This document shows, one piece after another, positions 8,733 to 17,912 of a stretch of DNA of 64,000 bases. Under the pieces are notes generated by a model. That model was given only the letters and a program-made list of their open reading frames with translations, made no database searches and had not been told where the DNA came from. The stretch covers positions 434,001 through 498,000 of the forward strand of contig NZ_AP026763.1 in the NCBI RefSeq assembly GCF_026000435.1, given 5' to 3'. Origin of the DNA: Vibrio sp. STUT-A11 (GTDB lineage: Bacteria; Pseudomonadota; Gammaproteobacteria; Enterobacterales; Vibrionaceae). The position numbers and the translations under genes are program-made. Within the stretch, counting starts at the first letter, position 1; every line of letters begins with the position of its first letter.

Positions 8733-10241
8733 TTATTCTTCTGTCTCTTGGCCGCTGCGGTTCAAAAGGAATTGGACAAGCATTGAGACAGGACGGCCTG
8801 TTGAGCCTTTCGCTGCACCTGATTTCCAAGCAGTACCTGCGATGTCTAAGTGTGCCCAGTTGTACTTCTTGGCAAATTTTGACAAGAAACAACCAGCAGT
8901 GATAGTACCAGCAGGGCGACCGCCGATGTTTTGCATGTCAGCAAATGGGCTCTTCAACTGCTCGTGATACTCGTCTGCCATAGGTAGGCGCCAAGCGCGG
9001 TCACTTGCTTGCTCAGAAGCGTTTACCAGCTCATGAGATAGCGGGTTGTGGTTCGAGATAACGCCGCTGATGTGGTGACCAAGTGCGATAACACAAGCAC
9101 CCGTTAGCGTTGCAACGTCTACCACACAATCTGGCTCGAAACGCTCTACATAAGTTAGCGCGTCACATAGAACCAAGCGGCCTTCCGCGTCAGTATTAAG
9201 TACTTCAACGGTTTGACCAGACATCGTTGTTAAAATATCACCTGGACGGTAAGCGTTGCTACCCGGCATGTTTTCACAGCCAGCCAGAACACCAATCACG
9301 TTAATAGGCAGGTTTAGTTTCGCTAACGCTTTCATTGTACCGAATACAGATGCCGCACCACACATGTCGTACTTCATCTCATCCATACCTTCACCAGGTT
9401 TTAGTGAGATACCGCCTGAATCGAACGTTAGGCCTTTACCAACCAGTACGATCGGTTTTGCATCTGAGTCAGGGTTACCCTTGTACTCGATGATTGACAT
9501 CATAGATTCGTTCTTCGAACCACGACCTACCGCCAAGTATGATGTCATACCCAGTTTTTCCATTTCTTGCTCACCAATGATTTTGGTGGTCACGGTTTCG
9601 TAATCATCAGCTAGACGACGAGCTTGCGACGCAAGGTATGCTGGATTTGCTACGTTTGGTGGCATGTTGCCAAGGTCTTTTGACGCTTTGACGCCAGAAG
9701 CAATAGCAAGACCATGAGTGATCGCTTTTTCACCCAGGCTCAATTCACGGCGCGTTGGTACGTTGAAAACTAGCTTACGCAGTGGGCGGCGAGTTTCTGG
9801 TTTAACGCTCTTGAACTGGTTAAATGTGTACAGACCATCTTTAGTCGCTTCAACCGCCTGGCGCACTTTCCAGTAAGTGTCGCGGCCTTTAACGTGCAGC
9901 TCAGTCAGAAAACACACGGCTTCCATAGAGCCTGTTTCGTTAAGTGTGCTGATCGTCTTTTGAATGATTTCCTTGTACTGGCGCTCGCCAAGCTCACGTT
10001 CTTTACCACAACCGACAAGTAAAACGCGTTCTGACAACACTCCTGGTACTTGATGCAGTAGTAGCATCTGACCTGGTTTACCCTCTAGATCACCACGACG
10101 AAGTAGTGAACTGATGTAACCGTCACTGATTTTATCAAGTTGTTCGGCTACTGGAGAAAGGCGACGTGGTTCAAACACACCAACAACGATACATGCGCTA
10201 CGTTGTTTCTCTGGACTGCCACTTTTTACACTGAACTCCAT
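8733..10241 (-). CDS. pepA: Leucyl aminopeptidase A
   Basis: M17 two-metal aminopeptidase, hexameric, cytoplasmic. In E. coli it also binds DNA at carAB and cer sites. Predicted 502 aa (E. coli 503). Metal-binding motifs are GKGLTFDSGGISLK and the NTDAEGRLVL signature. The start at 10241 (MEFSVKSG) has AGGAG six nt upstream; the open frame runs 43 codons further but lacks a better site. It is divergent from lptF, as in E. coli. Confidence 0.97.
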   Translation of the reverse strand: MEFSVKSGSPEKQRSACIVVGVFEPRRLSPVAEQLDKISDGYISSLLRRGDLEGKPGQMLLLHQVPGVLSERVLLVGCGKERELGERQYKEIIQKTISTLNETGSMEAVCFLTELHVKGRDTYWKVRQAVEATKDGLYTFNQFKSVKPETRRPLRKLVFNVPTRRELSLGEKAITHGLAIASGVKASKDLGNMPPNVANPAYLASQARRLADDYETVTTKIIGEQEMEKLGMTSYLAVGRGSKNESMMSIIEYKGNPDSDAKPIVLVGKGLTFDSGGISLKPGEGMDEMKYDMCGAASVFGTMKALAKLNLPINVIGVLAGCENMPGSNAYRPGDILTTMSGQTVEVLNTDAEGRLVLCDALTYVERFEPDCVVDVATLTGACVIALGHHISGVISNHNPLSHELVNASEQASDRAWRLPMADEYHEQLKSPFADMQNIGGRPAGTITAGCFLSKFAKKYNWAHLDIAGTAWKSGAAKGSTGRPVSMLVQFLLNRSGQETEE

Positions 10242-10441
10242 GCGTACTCCTACATCCTGAAGACAAATTGCTCTAAATGTTAGATAATGATCGCTTACTT
10301 GTTGAATTTTAGCTCCAGGCTTACATGCAGAGCTAATTAAGCGACTAACATTTAGTTTATAATTTTTCAAAAAATAAATGGTTCAACGGGAAACTATAGT
10401 GATTCGACCAAAAAAACAAGTTTTGTATAGGTAATTTCAGC

Positions 10442-11542
10442 GTGATTATTGTTAGATATTTGATCCGCGAAACACTCAAGAGTCAATTTGCGATCTTTTT
10501 CGTACTTTTTTTGGTGTTTCTGAGCCAAAAGTTCATCAGTGTTCTCGCAGACGCTTCTGACGGGGATATTCCGGCTGGATTGATCTTCTCGATTGTTGGT
10601 TTGAACATGCCAGCAATGGGCTTATTGATGCTGCCGTTGAGTTTGTATATCGGCATATTGATCACTTTTGGTCGTCTGTATGCGGAGAGTGAAATTGTTG
10701 TTATGAATGCGACGGGGATCGGAAACAAGTTTTTGGTGCAAGCGGCACTTTACTTGGCTCTGATTACTTCTGCTGTAGCGGCATTTAACGCGCTTTGGTT
10801 ATCACCATGGTCGCAAGAAAGAGTGGAACAGCTCTACGAGCAGGTTGCGGCTGAAAATAGCGTCGACCTTCTTCAAAAAGGCCAGTTCCAGGGTACGCCA
10901 GATGGATCTTCTGTGGTGTTCATCGACGATATTAAAGATAACACGCTGAGTAATGTGTTTGTCGCCCAAATGCGCCCTCGAGATTCTGTTCTGCCTAGCG
11001 TGATGTTTTCTTCTTCTGGTGAAGTGAAAGAGCTGTCAGATGGACGACAGATCATCACGATGAAAGAAGGCACGCGCTATGAAGGTGTGCCCACTCGCGT
11101 GGAATATATGATCACTAAGTTCGATGAGTACGAAGGGGTGATTGGTCAGCGTGAAGTGAAAAAGAAAGGCAGGGACTGGGAAGCTTACCCAACGGCCGAT
11201 TTAATTGGTCACCCGGACCCTGAAGCGCAAGCTGAGCTGCAATGGCGAATTTCACTGTTTGTGTGTATTCCATTACTCACGATGTTGGTTATTCCTTTGT
11301 CTGCAGTTAACCCGCGTCAGGGGCGATTCGCCAAAATGGGCCCGGCGATTCTGATTTATTTGGCTTATTTCCTGGCGATCAGCGCAACGAAATCGGCACT
11401 GGAAGATGGCTCTATACCGACAAACGTTGGAATGTGGCCAATCAATGCGATGTTACTGATAGTCGCTATTTTGGCTAACATGATGGACAGCGTTCCAGCT
11501 CGACGAATGAAAGAAAAATTCCGCAAGAAGAGGCTAGCGTAA
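10442..11542 (+). CDS. lptF: LPS export permease LptF
   Basis: Inner-membrane permease subunit of the LptB2FGC transporter, which extracts LPS towards the periplasmic bridge. 366 aa with GTG start; N-terminus MIIVRYLIRETLKSQ, three TM segments, a periplasmic beta-jelly roll (about 110-255), then three TM segments. lptG follows after 3 bp, so the two are co-transcribed and probably translationally coupled. Confidence 0.96.
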   Translation: MIIVRYLIRETLKSQFAIFFVLFLVFLSQKFISVLADASDGDIPAGLIFSIVGLNMPAMGLLMLPLSLYIGILITFGRLYAESEIVVMNATGIGNKFLVQAALYLALITSAVAAFNALWLSPWSQERVEQLYEQVAAENSVDLLQKGQFQGTPDGSSVVFIDDIKDNTLSNVFVAQMRPRDSVLPSVMFSSSGEVKELSDGRQIITMKEGTRYEGVPTRVEYMITKFDEYEGVIGQREVKKKGRDWEAYPTADLIGHPDPEAQAELQWRISLFVCIPLLTMLVIPLSAVNPRQGRFAKMGPAILIYLAYFLAISATKSALEDGSIPTNVGMWPINAMLLIVAILANMMDSVPARRMKEKFRKKRLA

Positions 11543-11545
11543 GCC

Positions 11546-12616
11546 GTGTTCAAAATCTTAGACCTTTATATCGGTAGAACCATCATTTCGACCACAGCCT
11601 TGGTTTTGGCCACCTTTGTTGGCTTGTCTGGCATCATCAAATACGTAGAACAGTTACGTAAAGTTGGCCGAGGTGTGTATGACCTGATGCATGCACTTTA
11701 CTTTGTACTGTTGAGTATTCCTCGCGACATTGAAATGTTTTTCCCAATGGCGGCACTGCTGGGCGCTTTGATTGGTTTGGGGATGCTGGCATCAAGCTCT
11801 GAGCTGGTGGTCATGCAGGCTGCAGGTTTTTCCAAATTGGATATCGGTTTATCCGTATTGAAAACCGCCGTGCCTTTAATGCTTATTGTTATGACGCTTG
11901 GCCAGTGGGGCGCGCCTGAAGCTCAAAAGATGGCTCGTGACCTACGCTCCTTTGCAATATCTGGCGGTAGTATTGTGTCCGTCCGAGCCGGAGTTTGGGC
12001 TCGGGATGCGAACGATTTTATCTTTATCGGCAAAGTCGAAGACGACAAATTGTATGCGCTGAATATGTGGCGTTTCGATGAGGATAAGAACCTCCAGAAA
12101 GTGATCTTTGCTGAAGAAGTGGATTATGAGCAAGACAATAACTGGGTCATGAAAGACGTGCAAATCACCGATATGCAAGGTGAGACTGTGATATCCAAGC
12201 AGAGTGTCGACCAGATGGAATGGCAAACGTCACTGGCGCCAGACAAGCTTGCCGTTGTAACGGTTAAGCCAGAAGAGCTGTCACTTAGTGGGCTGTACGA
12301 TTACGTGACTTACTTGAAAGCATCAGAACAGGATGCTTCACGTTACGAGCTTGCGTTCTGGCGTAAACTGACTCAACCACTCTCCATTGCGGTCATGATG
12401 TTGATGGCATTGTCGTTTGTATTTGGTCCGCTGCGTAGCGTGACGATGGGAGCACGGGTGTTGTCTGGGGTAGTCGCTGGCTTTACTTTCTATATTTCCA
12501 GTGAGTTTTTCGGACCGTTGACTCTGGTATACGGGATACCTCCTGTGTTTGGCGCATTAGCACCAAGCCTGGTATTCCTCGCTATTGCGGTATCGCTGCT
12601 GAGAAGAAAATTGTAA
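11546..12616 (+). CDS. lptG: LPS export permease LptG
   Basis: Partner of LptF. 356 aa, GTG start three bases after the lptF stop, with a purine-rich AAGAAGAGG before it. It has the same plan of three TM, periplasmic domain and three TM. MLASSSELVVMQAAGFS near residue 72-88 is the conserved cytoplasmic coupling-helix region contacting LptB. A terminator follows. Confidence 0.96.
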   Translation: MFKILDLYIGRTIISTTALVLATFVGLSGIIKYVEQLRKVGRGVYDLMHALYFVLLSIPRDIEMFFPMAALLGALIGLGMLASSSELVVMQAAGFSKLDIGLSVLKTAVPLMLIVMTLGQWGAPEAQKMARDLRSFAISGGSIVSVRAGVWARDANDFIFIGKVEDDKLYALNMWRFDEDKNLQKVIFAEEVDYEQDNNWVMKDVQITDMQGETVISKQSVDQMEWQTSLAPDKLAVVTVKPEELSLSGLYDYVTYLKASEQDASRYELAFWRKLTQPLSIAVMMLMALSFVFGPLRSVTMGARVLSGVVAGFTFYISSEFFGPLTLVYGIPPVFGALAPSLVFLAIAVSLLRRKL

Positions 12617-12623
12617 AAATATC

Positions 12624-12647
12624 AAAGGAAGGCAAATGCCTTCCTTT
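12624..12647 (+). terminator. Terminator after lptG
   Basis: A 10-bp perfect stem (AAAGGAAGGC) with a 4-nt loop and T-rich flank. It lies between convergent genes, so it may also serve the RDD gene. Confidence 0.85.
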
Positions 12648-12667
12648 CTTTGTTTATGATGCTGGTT

Positions 12668-13147
12668 TTATTGTGCTTTAGGTAACACAACGACTTGAGT
12701 TTTTGCCCACATGTCGTGGAAACCGCGCCTCTGCGGATCGATGGGTACCGTCAGGTTGGCTAAACCGAACCCTGAAGTTGCTATACGAATCAGTGCTTGA
12801 GTGACGGTGATTGGCGCACCATCTGCTGCGTTACGTACCTGAAGTTTCCAGGCACGCATACCAAGTGTTTGGCCTGCACGAGTCCAGAAGAAAACAAAGA
12901 AATAGATCCAAACTACCGCTAAATACAGCGTAAAGATCGGGCTTATCACAGGGTGCTTCGATAACATATCCGCAGCATCCACATATTCCCCATAGCTCAG
13001 TAACCCTGCTGCATTGAGTGCAAAGACAATGGCCATAACCACGCCGGCTGCCATCATTTCTATCGCAATGACAATCAACGAGTCATAGACCAAAGCAGCT
13101 AATCGACGAAAGAGTCCTGCTGTTGGAAGAGTTGTAGAAGTAGTCAT
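12668..13147 (-). CDS. RDD family membrane protein
   Basis: 159 aa from ATG 13147 (MTTSTTLPTAG); the upstream open frame extension has no supporting signal. The RDD hallmark is present: FRRLAALVYDSLI near the N-terminus, a second TM region, and the QTLGMRAWKLQVR motif after the third. Some RDD proteins act in Na+/H+ exchange or osmotic stress, but no specific role can be assigned here. Confidence 0.85.
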   Translation of the reverse strand: MTTSTTLPTAGLFRRLAALVYDSLIVIAIEMMAAGVVMAIVFALNAAGLLSYGEYVDAADMLSKHPVISPIFTLYLAVVWIYFFVFFWTRAGQTLGMRAWKLQVRNAADGAPITVTQALIRIATSGFGLANLTVPIDPQRRGFHDMWAKTQVVVLPKAQ

Positions 13148-13340
13148 AATTCCATCACTTACCTTAACAAATTGTGCGTCAGAATATAGATTCCCTCCCC
13201 ATGTGAAAAGAGAGCTAACGCACAGAGTCTCCAATTGTGGCGAAATCCAGCCTTTTACAGCCGTACTTATCGTTGATAGGGGTGGGGATAAGAGAGAATG
13301 TATTGGGAGTTTTTCAATTCAGTTCGAATTGTTTTGTTTT

Positions 13341-14609
13341 TCAGCCATGAAATTTCTGGTCTATTACCTGATGAGAAAGCTGAGAGAGTTGATGTTTTTC
13401 GTCTTCGGTATAATGTTGAGACAGTGCAAGCTCTAATGCTTTTTCTGACAGTTTTTGGGCCGGAGAGGCGAAGAGTTTGGGATGCATGCTCGATATCGCT
13501 AACAAAGATTTTTGCAAGCGAATCTGAACTTGGAGCTGGGCCGCGCCATCATGTGCTATCGGTAAAAAGATATCATCAAACAGATCCTGGCAGCTTAAAG
13601 AGGGAACAAATAAGCGAGGGTAGCGCGTTTTTATTGGTCTTTGTTTTAGTAGATCTCCCCACAGTGAAAGTGCCCTTATAGAGCGCCCGAGTACATCAAT
13701 GGCGGTACCGTTATCATTGACCGCAGGAGACAACGCTCTTGACGCTATTTCCGCCAGTACGACCAAGCCAAAACGAGGGTCTTGGTCGAAGGAACGCTCA
13801 GTTCGAATTGTGAAAGCAGTGCTAACTTCGCTTTCTTCTTCTAGCTCCCCACATAACCAAGCGATGGGTTGCCCTGAGTAAACAAAGTTACCCGGCTGGC
13901 GTTCTATGTAAATGGTACATTGGTTCTCTTCTGCAATGCCGTCGAGATGATGCATATCGATATGCTGTAAGTAACCAATTTCTTGGCTGTAAATCGGTTT
14001 GCTTCCCCTAGGTTTATGCTCCGGATGACTCCAGGGGTGAGCCCCAAGCCAGGGTTCATTTCCACGCTTGCGAATCGCATCTAGTAGAGCTTGTTCCACC
14101 TTTGATGTCGTTTCAGCAACTCTGCCAAGTACCGATAAGTGCTGAATCCAGCGCAGTAGGGTAAGTATGATCATCACGATGACAACCATAGTCACGATGA
14201 ACAGGTAGATGCGCGCCTGTTCGTGATAAGCACCAACACCAAGCGCAATAATCCCCACCAGACTAAATAAGAATGAACCAAGAAACGTCGCCAGTGCATT
14301 TTGCGTTGTGCTGTCTTCCATCAATAACTTGGTGGCTCTTGGTGTCACTCCCGCACTGGCGGCGGTGTAGGCTGAGACCATAATATTGAGCGAAAAGGTA
14401 GTTACCGCCAACATTGAGGTCGCCAGAATATTGAGTATGTTATTCAGCAGTTCACTGCTGACGTTAATAGCGGGAGGCAGGACGACGAATTCGTTCAAAA
14501 CAATCGATATCAGCGCTGTAGCGACCGCAAGCAAGGCGAATAATGACGTCCGAACCCATAGTTTGCGGGTTACCTGTTTTAACAACCACTGCCATTTAGA
14601 TCCTGTCAT
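13341..14609 (-). CDS. DUF2254 predicted membrane protein
   Basis: 422 aa from ATG 14609 (MTGSKWQWLL), with AGGAG eight nt upstream; a longer frame to 14657 lacks a ribosome site. About four hydrophobic segments occupy the N-terminal ~165 residues, including the TTFSLNIMVSAYTAASAGVTPRA region typical of DUF2254. A soluble C-terminal half contains the conserved ALSPAVNDNGTAID motif. Function unknown. Confidence 0.85.
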   Translation of the reverse strand: MTGSKWQWLLKQVTRKLWVRTSLFALLAVATALISIVLNEFVVLPPAINVSSELLNNILNILATSMLAVTTFSLNIMVSAYTAASAGVTPRATKLLMEDSTTQNALATFLGSFLFSLVGIIALGVGAYHEQARIYLFIVTMVVIVMIILTLLRWIQHLSVLGRVAETTSKVEQALLDAIRKRGNEPWLGAHPWSHPEHKPRGSKPIYSQEIGYLQHIDMHHLDGIAEENQCTIYIERQPGNFVYSGQPIAWLCGELEEESEVSTAFTIRTERSFDQDPRFGLVVLAEIASRALSPAVNDNGTAIDVLGRSIRALSLWGDLLKQRPIKTRYPRLFVPSLSCQDLFDDIFLPIAHDGAAQLQVQIRLQKSLLAISSMHPKLFASPAQKLSEKALELALSQHYTEDEKHQLSQLSHQVIDQKFHG

Positions 14610-14788
14610 TCTCTGACTCCTATCGAACAATAATTCGAAAGTGGATATAAAATTCAAAACGTTAGTATTGTTAAAGCATAGGTTAAATTTTTTGAAGTCT
14701 GATTAATGTTTGATGAGTCATAATGACAAAGGCACGTATATCAGCATATTTTCAAACGTACAGATGGTGTGAAGTAGAGAGGTAAAAA

Positions 14789-15454
14789 ATGATTCTAATT
14801 ACTGGCGCTAGCAGCGGACTTGGGGCTGAGTTGGCTAAGCTTTATGATTCCGATGGTCAGCCAACATACCTTACGGGAAGATGCGAGGGTAAGCTCTCTG
14901 AAATCACAGACGGACTGTCTAACAACATTGGTTATCAAGCTTGTGATCTCTCTTTGCATCAAGATGTTGAACAATTATTTGATCAATTACACCAGCCTCC
15001 TCAAACAGTGATTCATAGTGCGGGAAGTGGTTATTTTGGGCTGTTGGAAGATCAGGAGCCAGAACAGATTCAAAAGTTGATTAACAACAACCTTAATTCT
15101 GCCATTAATGTCTTGCGAGAGTTGGTTAAGCGTTACAAGGAGCACCCAGTAAATGTGGTTGTGATTATGTCGACTGCATCGCAACAGCCGAAAGCTCAGG
15201 AGTCCACATACTGTGCAGTTAAGTGGGCGGTAAAAGGGCTGATAGAATCTGTTCGTTTAGAACTGAAGGGCAAACCGATGAAAATTATTGCGGTTTATCC
15301 GGGAGGGATGGCGACTGAATTTTGGCAGACCAGTGGTAAGTCATTAGATATCAGTAGTTTTATGCAAGCAGAAGAGGCCGCCCAAATGATTCATAATGCG
15401 GTGTCGAGCATCGGTAACGGTTATGTTTCTGATATCACGGTTAACCGATTATAA
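14789..15454 (+). CDS. Short-chain dehydrogenase/reductase
   Basis: 221 aa classical SDR with a Rossmann nucleotide motif GASSGLG at 6-12, an NxxS-like segment near 100-104, and the catalytic Ser near 129-131 with Tyr141-x3-Lys145 (YCAVK). It therefore should reduce or oxidise a small alcohol/carbonyl with NAD(P). The substrate is not inferable; it stands alone, divergent from DUF2254. Confidence 0.9.
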   Translation: MILITGASSGLGAELAKLYDSDGQPTYLTGRCEGKLSEITDGLSNNIGYQACDLSLHQDVEQLFDQLHQPPQTVIHSAGSGYFGLLEDQEPEQIQKLINNNLNSAINVLRELVKRYKEHPVNVVVIMSTASQQPKAQESTYCAVKWAVKGLIESVRLELKGKPMKIIAVYPGGMATEFWQTSGKSLDISSFMQAEEAAQMIHNAVSSIGNGYVSDITVNRL

Positions 15455-15583
15455 ACGCCATAGATATTGGGAAGATAGCTGTAAACTAGGTTGGCGGAGA
15501 TAAGATTACGGGGCTCGAACTCTCCTTTGTCACAGTTTGTGGCGAAATTATCAGCAAACGATAGTTATTAAAGGTTTTTCTGC

Positions 15584-15611
15584 TTGCGCAGGTCAAAAGC
15601 TTACGTATAAT
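15584..15611 (+). promoter_or_regulatory. Promoter of tRNA-Leu
   Basis: TTGCGC (15584-15589), a 16-bp spacer and TATAAT (15606-15611), 31 bp before the tRNA. Confidence 0.65.
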
Positions 15612-15642
15612 GCCAAACATCAAAGGGCAATAGCCCAGAGAT

Positions 15643-15727
15643 GCCGGTGTGGTGAAATTGGTATACACGACGGATTCAAAATCCGTTGCCTTCGGGCGTG
15701 GCGGTTCAAGTCCGCCCACCGGTACCA
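15643..15727 (+). tRNA. tRNA-Leu (anticodon CAA)
   Basis: 85 nt including encoded CCA. Acceptor GCCGGTG pairs with CACCGGT, there is a long variable arm as in leucine tRNAs, and the anticodon loop TTCAAAA reads CAA. It is followed by two tandem units carrying partial copies of its 3' half. Confidence 0.96.
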
Positions 15728-15957
15728 TATTTTAAGACAGAGCCCCGACGTAAGTCGGGGCTCTGTTGTTTCTGGTGTTTGTGAATTCAAATCCAGCGTG
15801 GCGGCTTGGATGCAAGCCCAGTCAAGTCGCCCACCGGTACCATATTTTAAGACAGAGCCTCGACGAAAGTCGGGGCTTTGTTGTTTCTGGTGTTTGTGAA
15901 TTCAAATCCAGCGTGGCGGCTTGGATGCAAGCCCAGTCAAGTCGCCCACCGGCACCA
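15728..15957 (+). repeat. Two tandem 115-bp units: hairpin plus degenerate tRNA-Leu 3' half
   Basis: Units 15728-15842 and 15843-15957 are the same length and differ at only 4 positions. Each holds a GC-rich hairpin (GAGCCCCGAC/GTCGGGGCTC in unit 1) followed by a partial copy of the tRNA-Leu 3' half that ends in GCCCACCGGtACCA. The stem changes in unit 2 are tolerated as G-U pairs. The T-arm of each copy carries an inserted small hairpin. The arrangement recalls the E. coli rtT repeats behind tyrT, which also begin from a tRNA 3' end. Confidence 0.85.
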
Positions 15958-15963
15958 TACATA

Positions 15964-15995
15964 GAAAGGTCGCTTTTATAGCGGCCTTTCGTCGT
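15964..15995 (+). terminator. Final terminator of the tRNA-Leu unit
   Basis: GAAAGGTCGC pairs with GCGGCCTTTC (one G-T), followed by GTCGTTTT. Confidence 0.75.
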
Positions 15996-16470
15996 TTTAG
16001 GTGTTTAAAAATGTTCGATTTTTCAGGTGCTTATCTTAGTTTCCCTTTCTTGTTATCAACGCTTTTCTCGCTCCATTGAACTCTCTTTATCCGCCTTAAA
16101 ATTTCTCCCATGGTCCATCTATGGTTTATCGCATGACGACTCTGTGCGCAAGGGAATCCCAGTAAATCCAACAAACTACAATGACTGAAACTCAATATTT
16201 TGATTAATAATAATTACTTAATTTAGGAGGTTTGGCTTTCTGCCCGAATTGCGCAATAAAGCGGAAATGCGGGCGCGTCTTTTTCATGGAGAATAAATAA
16301 TTCTGATTTGGTCCGGTCCGTTTCTTTTGCGTAGACTCACATTTAATGATCATAAATTAAAATAAAAACTCAAAAATATTGAAATGATATTTTGTTATAT
16401 TGAGTATATAGATTGTAACCAGGCCAGTGCGCTTGGAGTGTTGTCTAATAAGATATTAAGGAAAATAAAA
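15996..16470. other. Intergenic, no gene seen
   Basis: About 475 bp of AT-rich DNA between the tRNA-Leu terminator and the alginate-lyase-like gene. The last ~85 bp are open in the frame of the next gene but lack a start signal. No repeat or RNA gene recognised. Confidence 0.5.
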
Positions 16471-17562
16471 ATGAAGCGAGCCCTTGTGTCCTGTATGCTT
16501 TCTACTGTTGGTTTTATGAGCTTTTCTACACTGGCGGACAGTGTAACTCACACAAACCTATTAATGCCTGAGTATGCGGCGATGTCGATCAAACAACAGA
16601 TCAAGCAGTTGCCAGAGGCTGCAACTTCATTTGAAAAATGGGTGAGCACTCCTGCATTGGAAGCATTAACTCTGGAACCTATGCATTTTCCTCATGTGAG
16701 TTATGAACGCAAAGATCTGAAAGTGCGCGTAGATGGTATATATGCGCTTACGCTTAAGTGGAACTTGTCAACAGAAGATTCAGAGCGTAGAAAATACTTT
16801 GAAAAGGCAAGTGAGCTGATCGTATCTATAGCAAAACATATAAGCCCAGGAACGCATACCCCGAACGAATCTATACTTCATAGTGTTTATGAAGCTTATT
16901 CATTGTTACGTCCGGAAATGGCGTTAAAAGATACTGAAATAGTTGATAGATGGTTGAGAAGACAGGGAGAGTACTTTAAGAATTATCAGCTAACCGGAAC
17001 TCTGATCAAGAACAACTGGGAAAACGTACGCATATCCATTTTGTTTAATATTGCTTTAACCCTGGGTGATGAAGAGCTGTACGATTATAGTGTTGGGGCG
17101 TTGAAACGTTTTGTAAAAGTTAATATTGAACCAGACGGTAAGACCAATGATTTTACCAATCGTGATGCCCTTACTTACCATGCTTACAACCAGCAATATT
17201 ATGGTCGTATTCTGCGAGCTGTGAAGATCTATAAAGGCGAAGAAGAGGCACAACACCTGTTTACTTATAAAGAAGAAGGTCACGGCAGTATTAAAGACGC
17301 ATATGATTTCTGGAAACCTTACTTTACCGAGCCAGAGAAGAATGTGCATATTGAATTTGTTAACACAGGTTGGAAACCGGATCTAAAGCGTGGTGATGCT
17401 AATAAGCCTTACAGCCCAACGGGAACTGTTTATGCTATGGCTCATATGATCCCGGTTGATAAGTATGCTTTCACTATGATCCAAAAAGTTATGCCTGGCT
17501 CCGAGCCTTACACACTTAGACTAAGTACTTGGCTGAACAATGCTCTGCATACCAAAAAATAA
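16471..17562 (+). CDS. Secreted alginate-lyase-like (PL5-type) protein
   Basis: 363 aa from ATG 16471, preceded by AAGGA. Residues 1-22 form a signal peptide (cleavage after LADS or nearby), so it is periplasmic or secreted. The alpha-helical body resembles the alginate lyase (PF05426-type) fold: NNW at 181-183, a GDEELYDYSV helix, PDGKTNDF, and RDALTYHAY at 231-239. In PL5 enzymes the NN is followed by catalytic His; here Trp183 stands there, so activity or specificity may differ. It stands alone behind tRNA-Leu with its own terminator, a typical place for acquired genes. Alternative: another polysaccharide lyase of the same superfamily. Confidence 0.6.
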   Translation: MKRALVSCMLSTVGFMSFSTLADSVTHTNLLMPEYAAMSIKQQIKQLPEAATSFEKWVSTPALEALTLEPMHFPHVSYERKDLKVRVDGIYALTLKWNLSTEDSERRKYFEKASELIVSIAKHISPGTHTPNESILHSVYEAYSLLRPEMALKDTEIVDRWLRRQGEYFKNYQLTGTLIKNNWENVRISILFNIALTLGDEELYDYSVGALKRFVKVNIEPDGKTNDFTNRDALTYHAYNQQYYGRILRAVKIYKGEEEAQHLFTYKEEGHGSIKDAYDFWKPYFTEPEKNVHIEFVNTGWKPDLKRGDANKPYSPTGTVYAMAHMIPVDKYAFTMIQKVMPGSEPYTLRLSTWLNNALHTKK

Positions 17563-17617
17563 TTTGATAGATGCCAAAATATTATGACTAATAAAATTAA
17601 TGTAATGGTGTAAATTG

Positions 17618-17658
17618 AAGAAGGGTGATATTTGTAAAAATATCACCCTTCTTTTTAT
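17618..17658 (+). terminator. Terminator after the lyase-like gene
   Basis: A 16-bp near-perfect stem (AAGAAGGGTGATATTT) with a 4-nt loop and a T run. Confidence 0.9.
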
Positions 17659-17912
17659 CAAGTCTGTAATTTTCACTGGTAATTATGCTGTCAGGTTATA
17701 AGATGCCCTAGGTTCTAGCGTAAAGCTGAATATGCAACTAATAACCTGTAGGTTGAACTTTACTAAATGATAAGCCTTCTGCGGCTCGGTAGAAGGTAAA
17801 GTAGTTATATGGCGGATGGATTGGGGGCTATTGATAGTCATTGTTAATGAATTCTATTATAAATTCCTTTAAAATTGTGAGCTTATCTTGAAACCCCAGT
17901 TAGTAGTGAACA

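Noticed and set aside
15728..15957. Attachment site or genomic-island boundary at tRNA-Leu
   Set aside because: The 3' tRNA copies are tandem and only 115 bp apart, with no integrase nearby, so an att duplication bounding an island is not supported.
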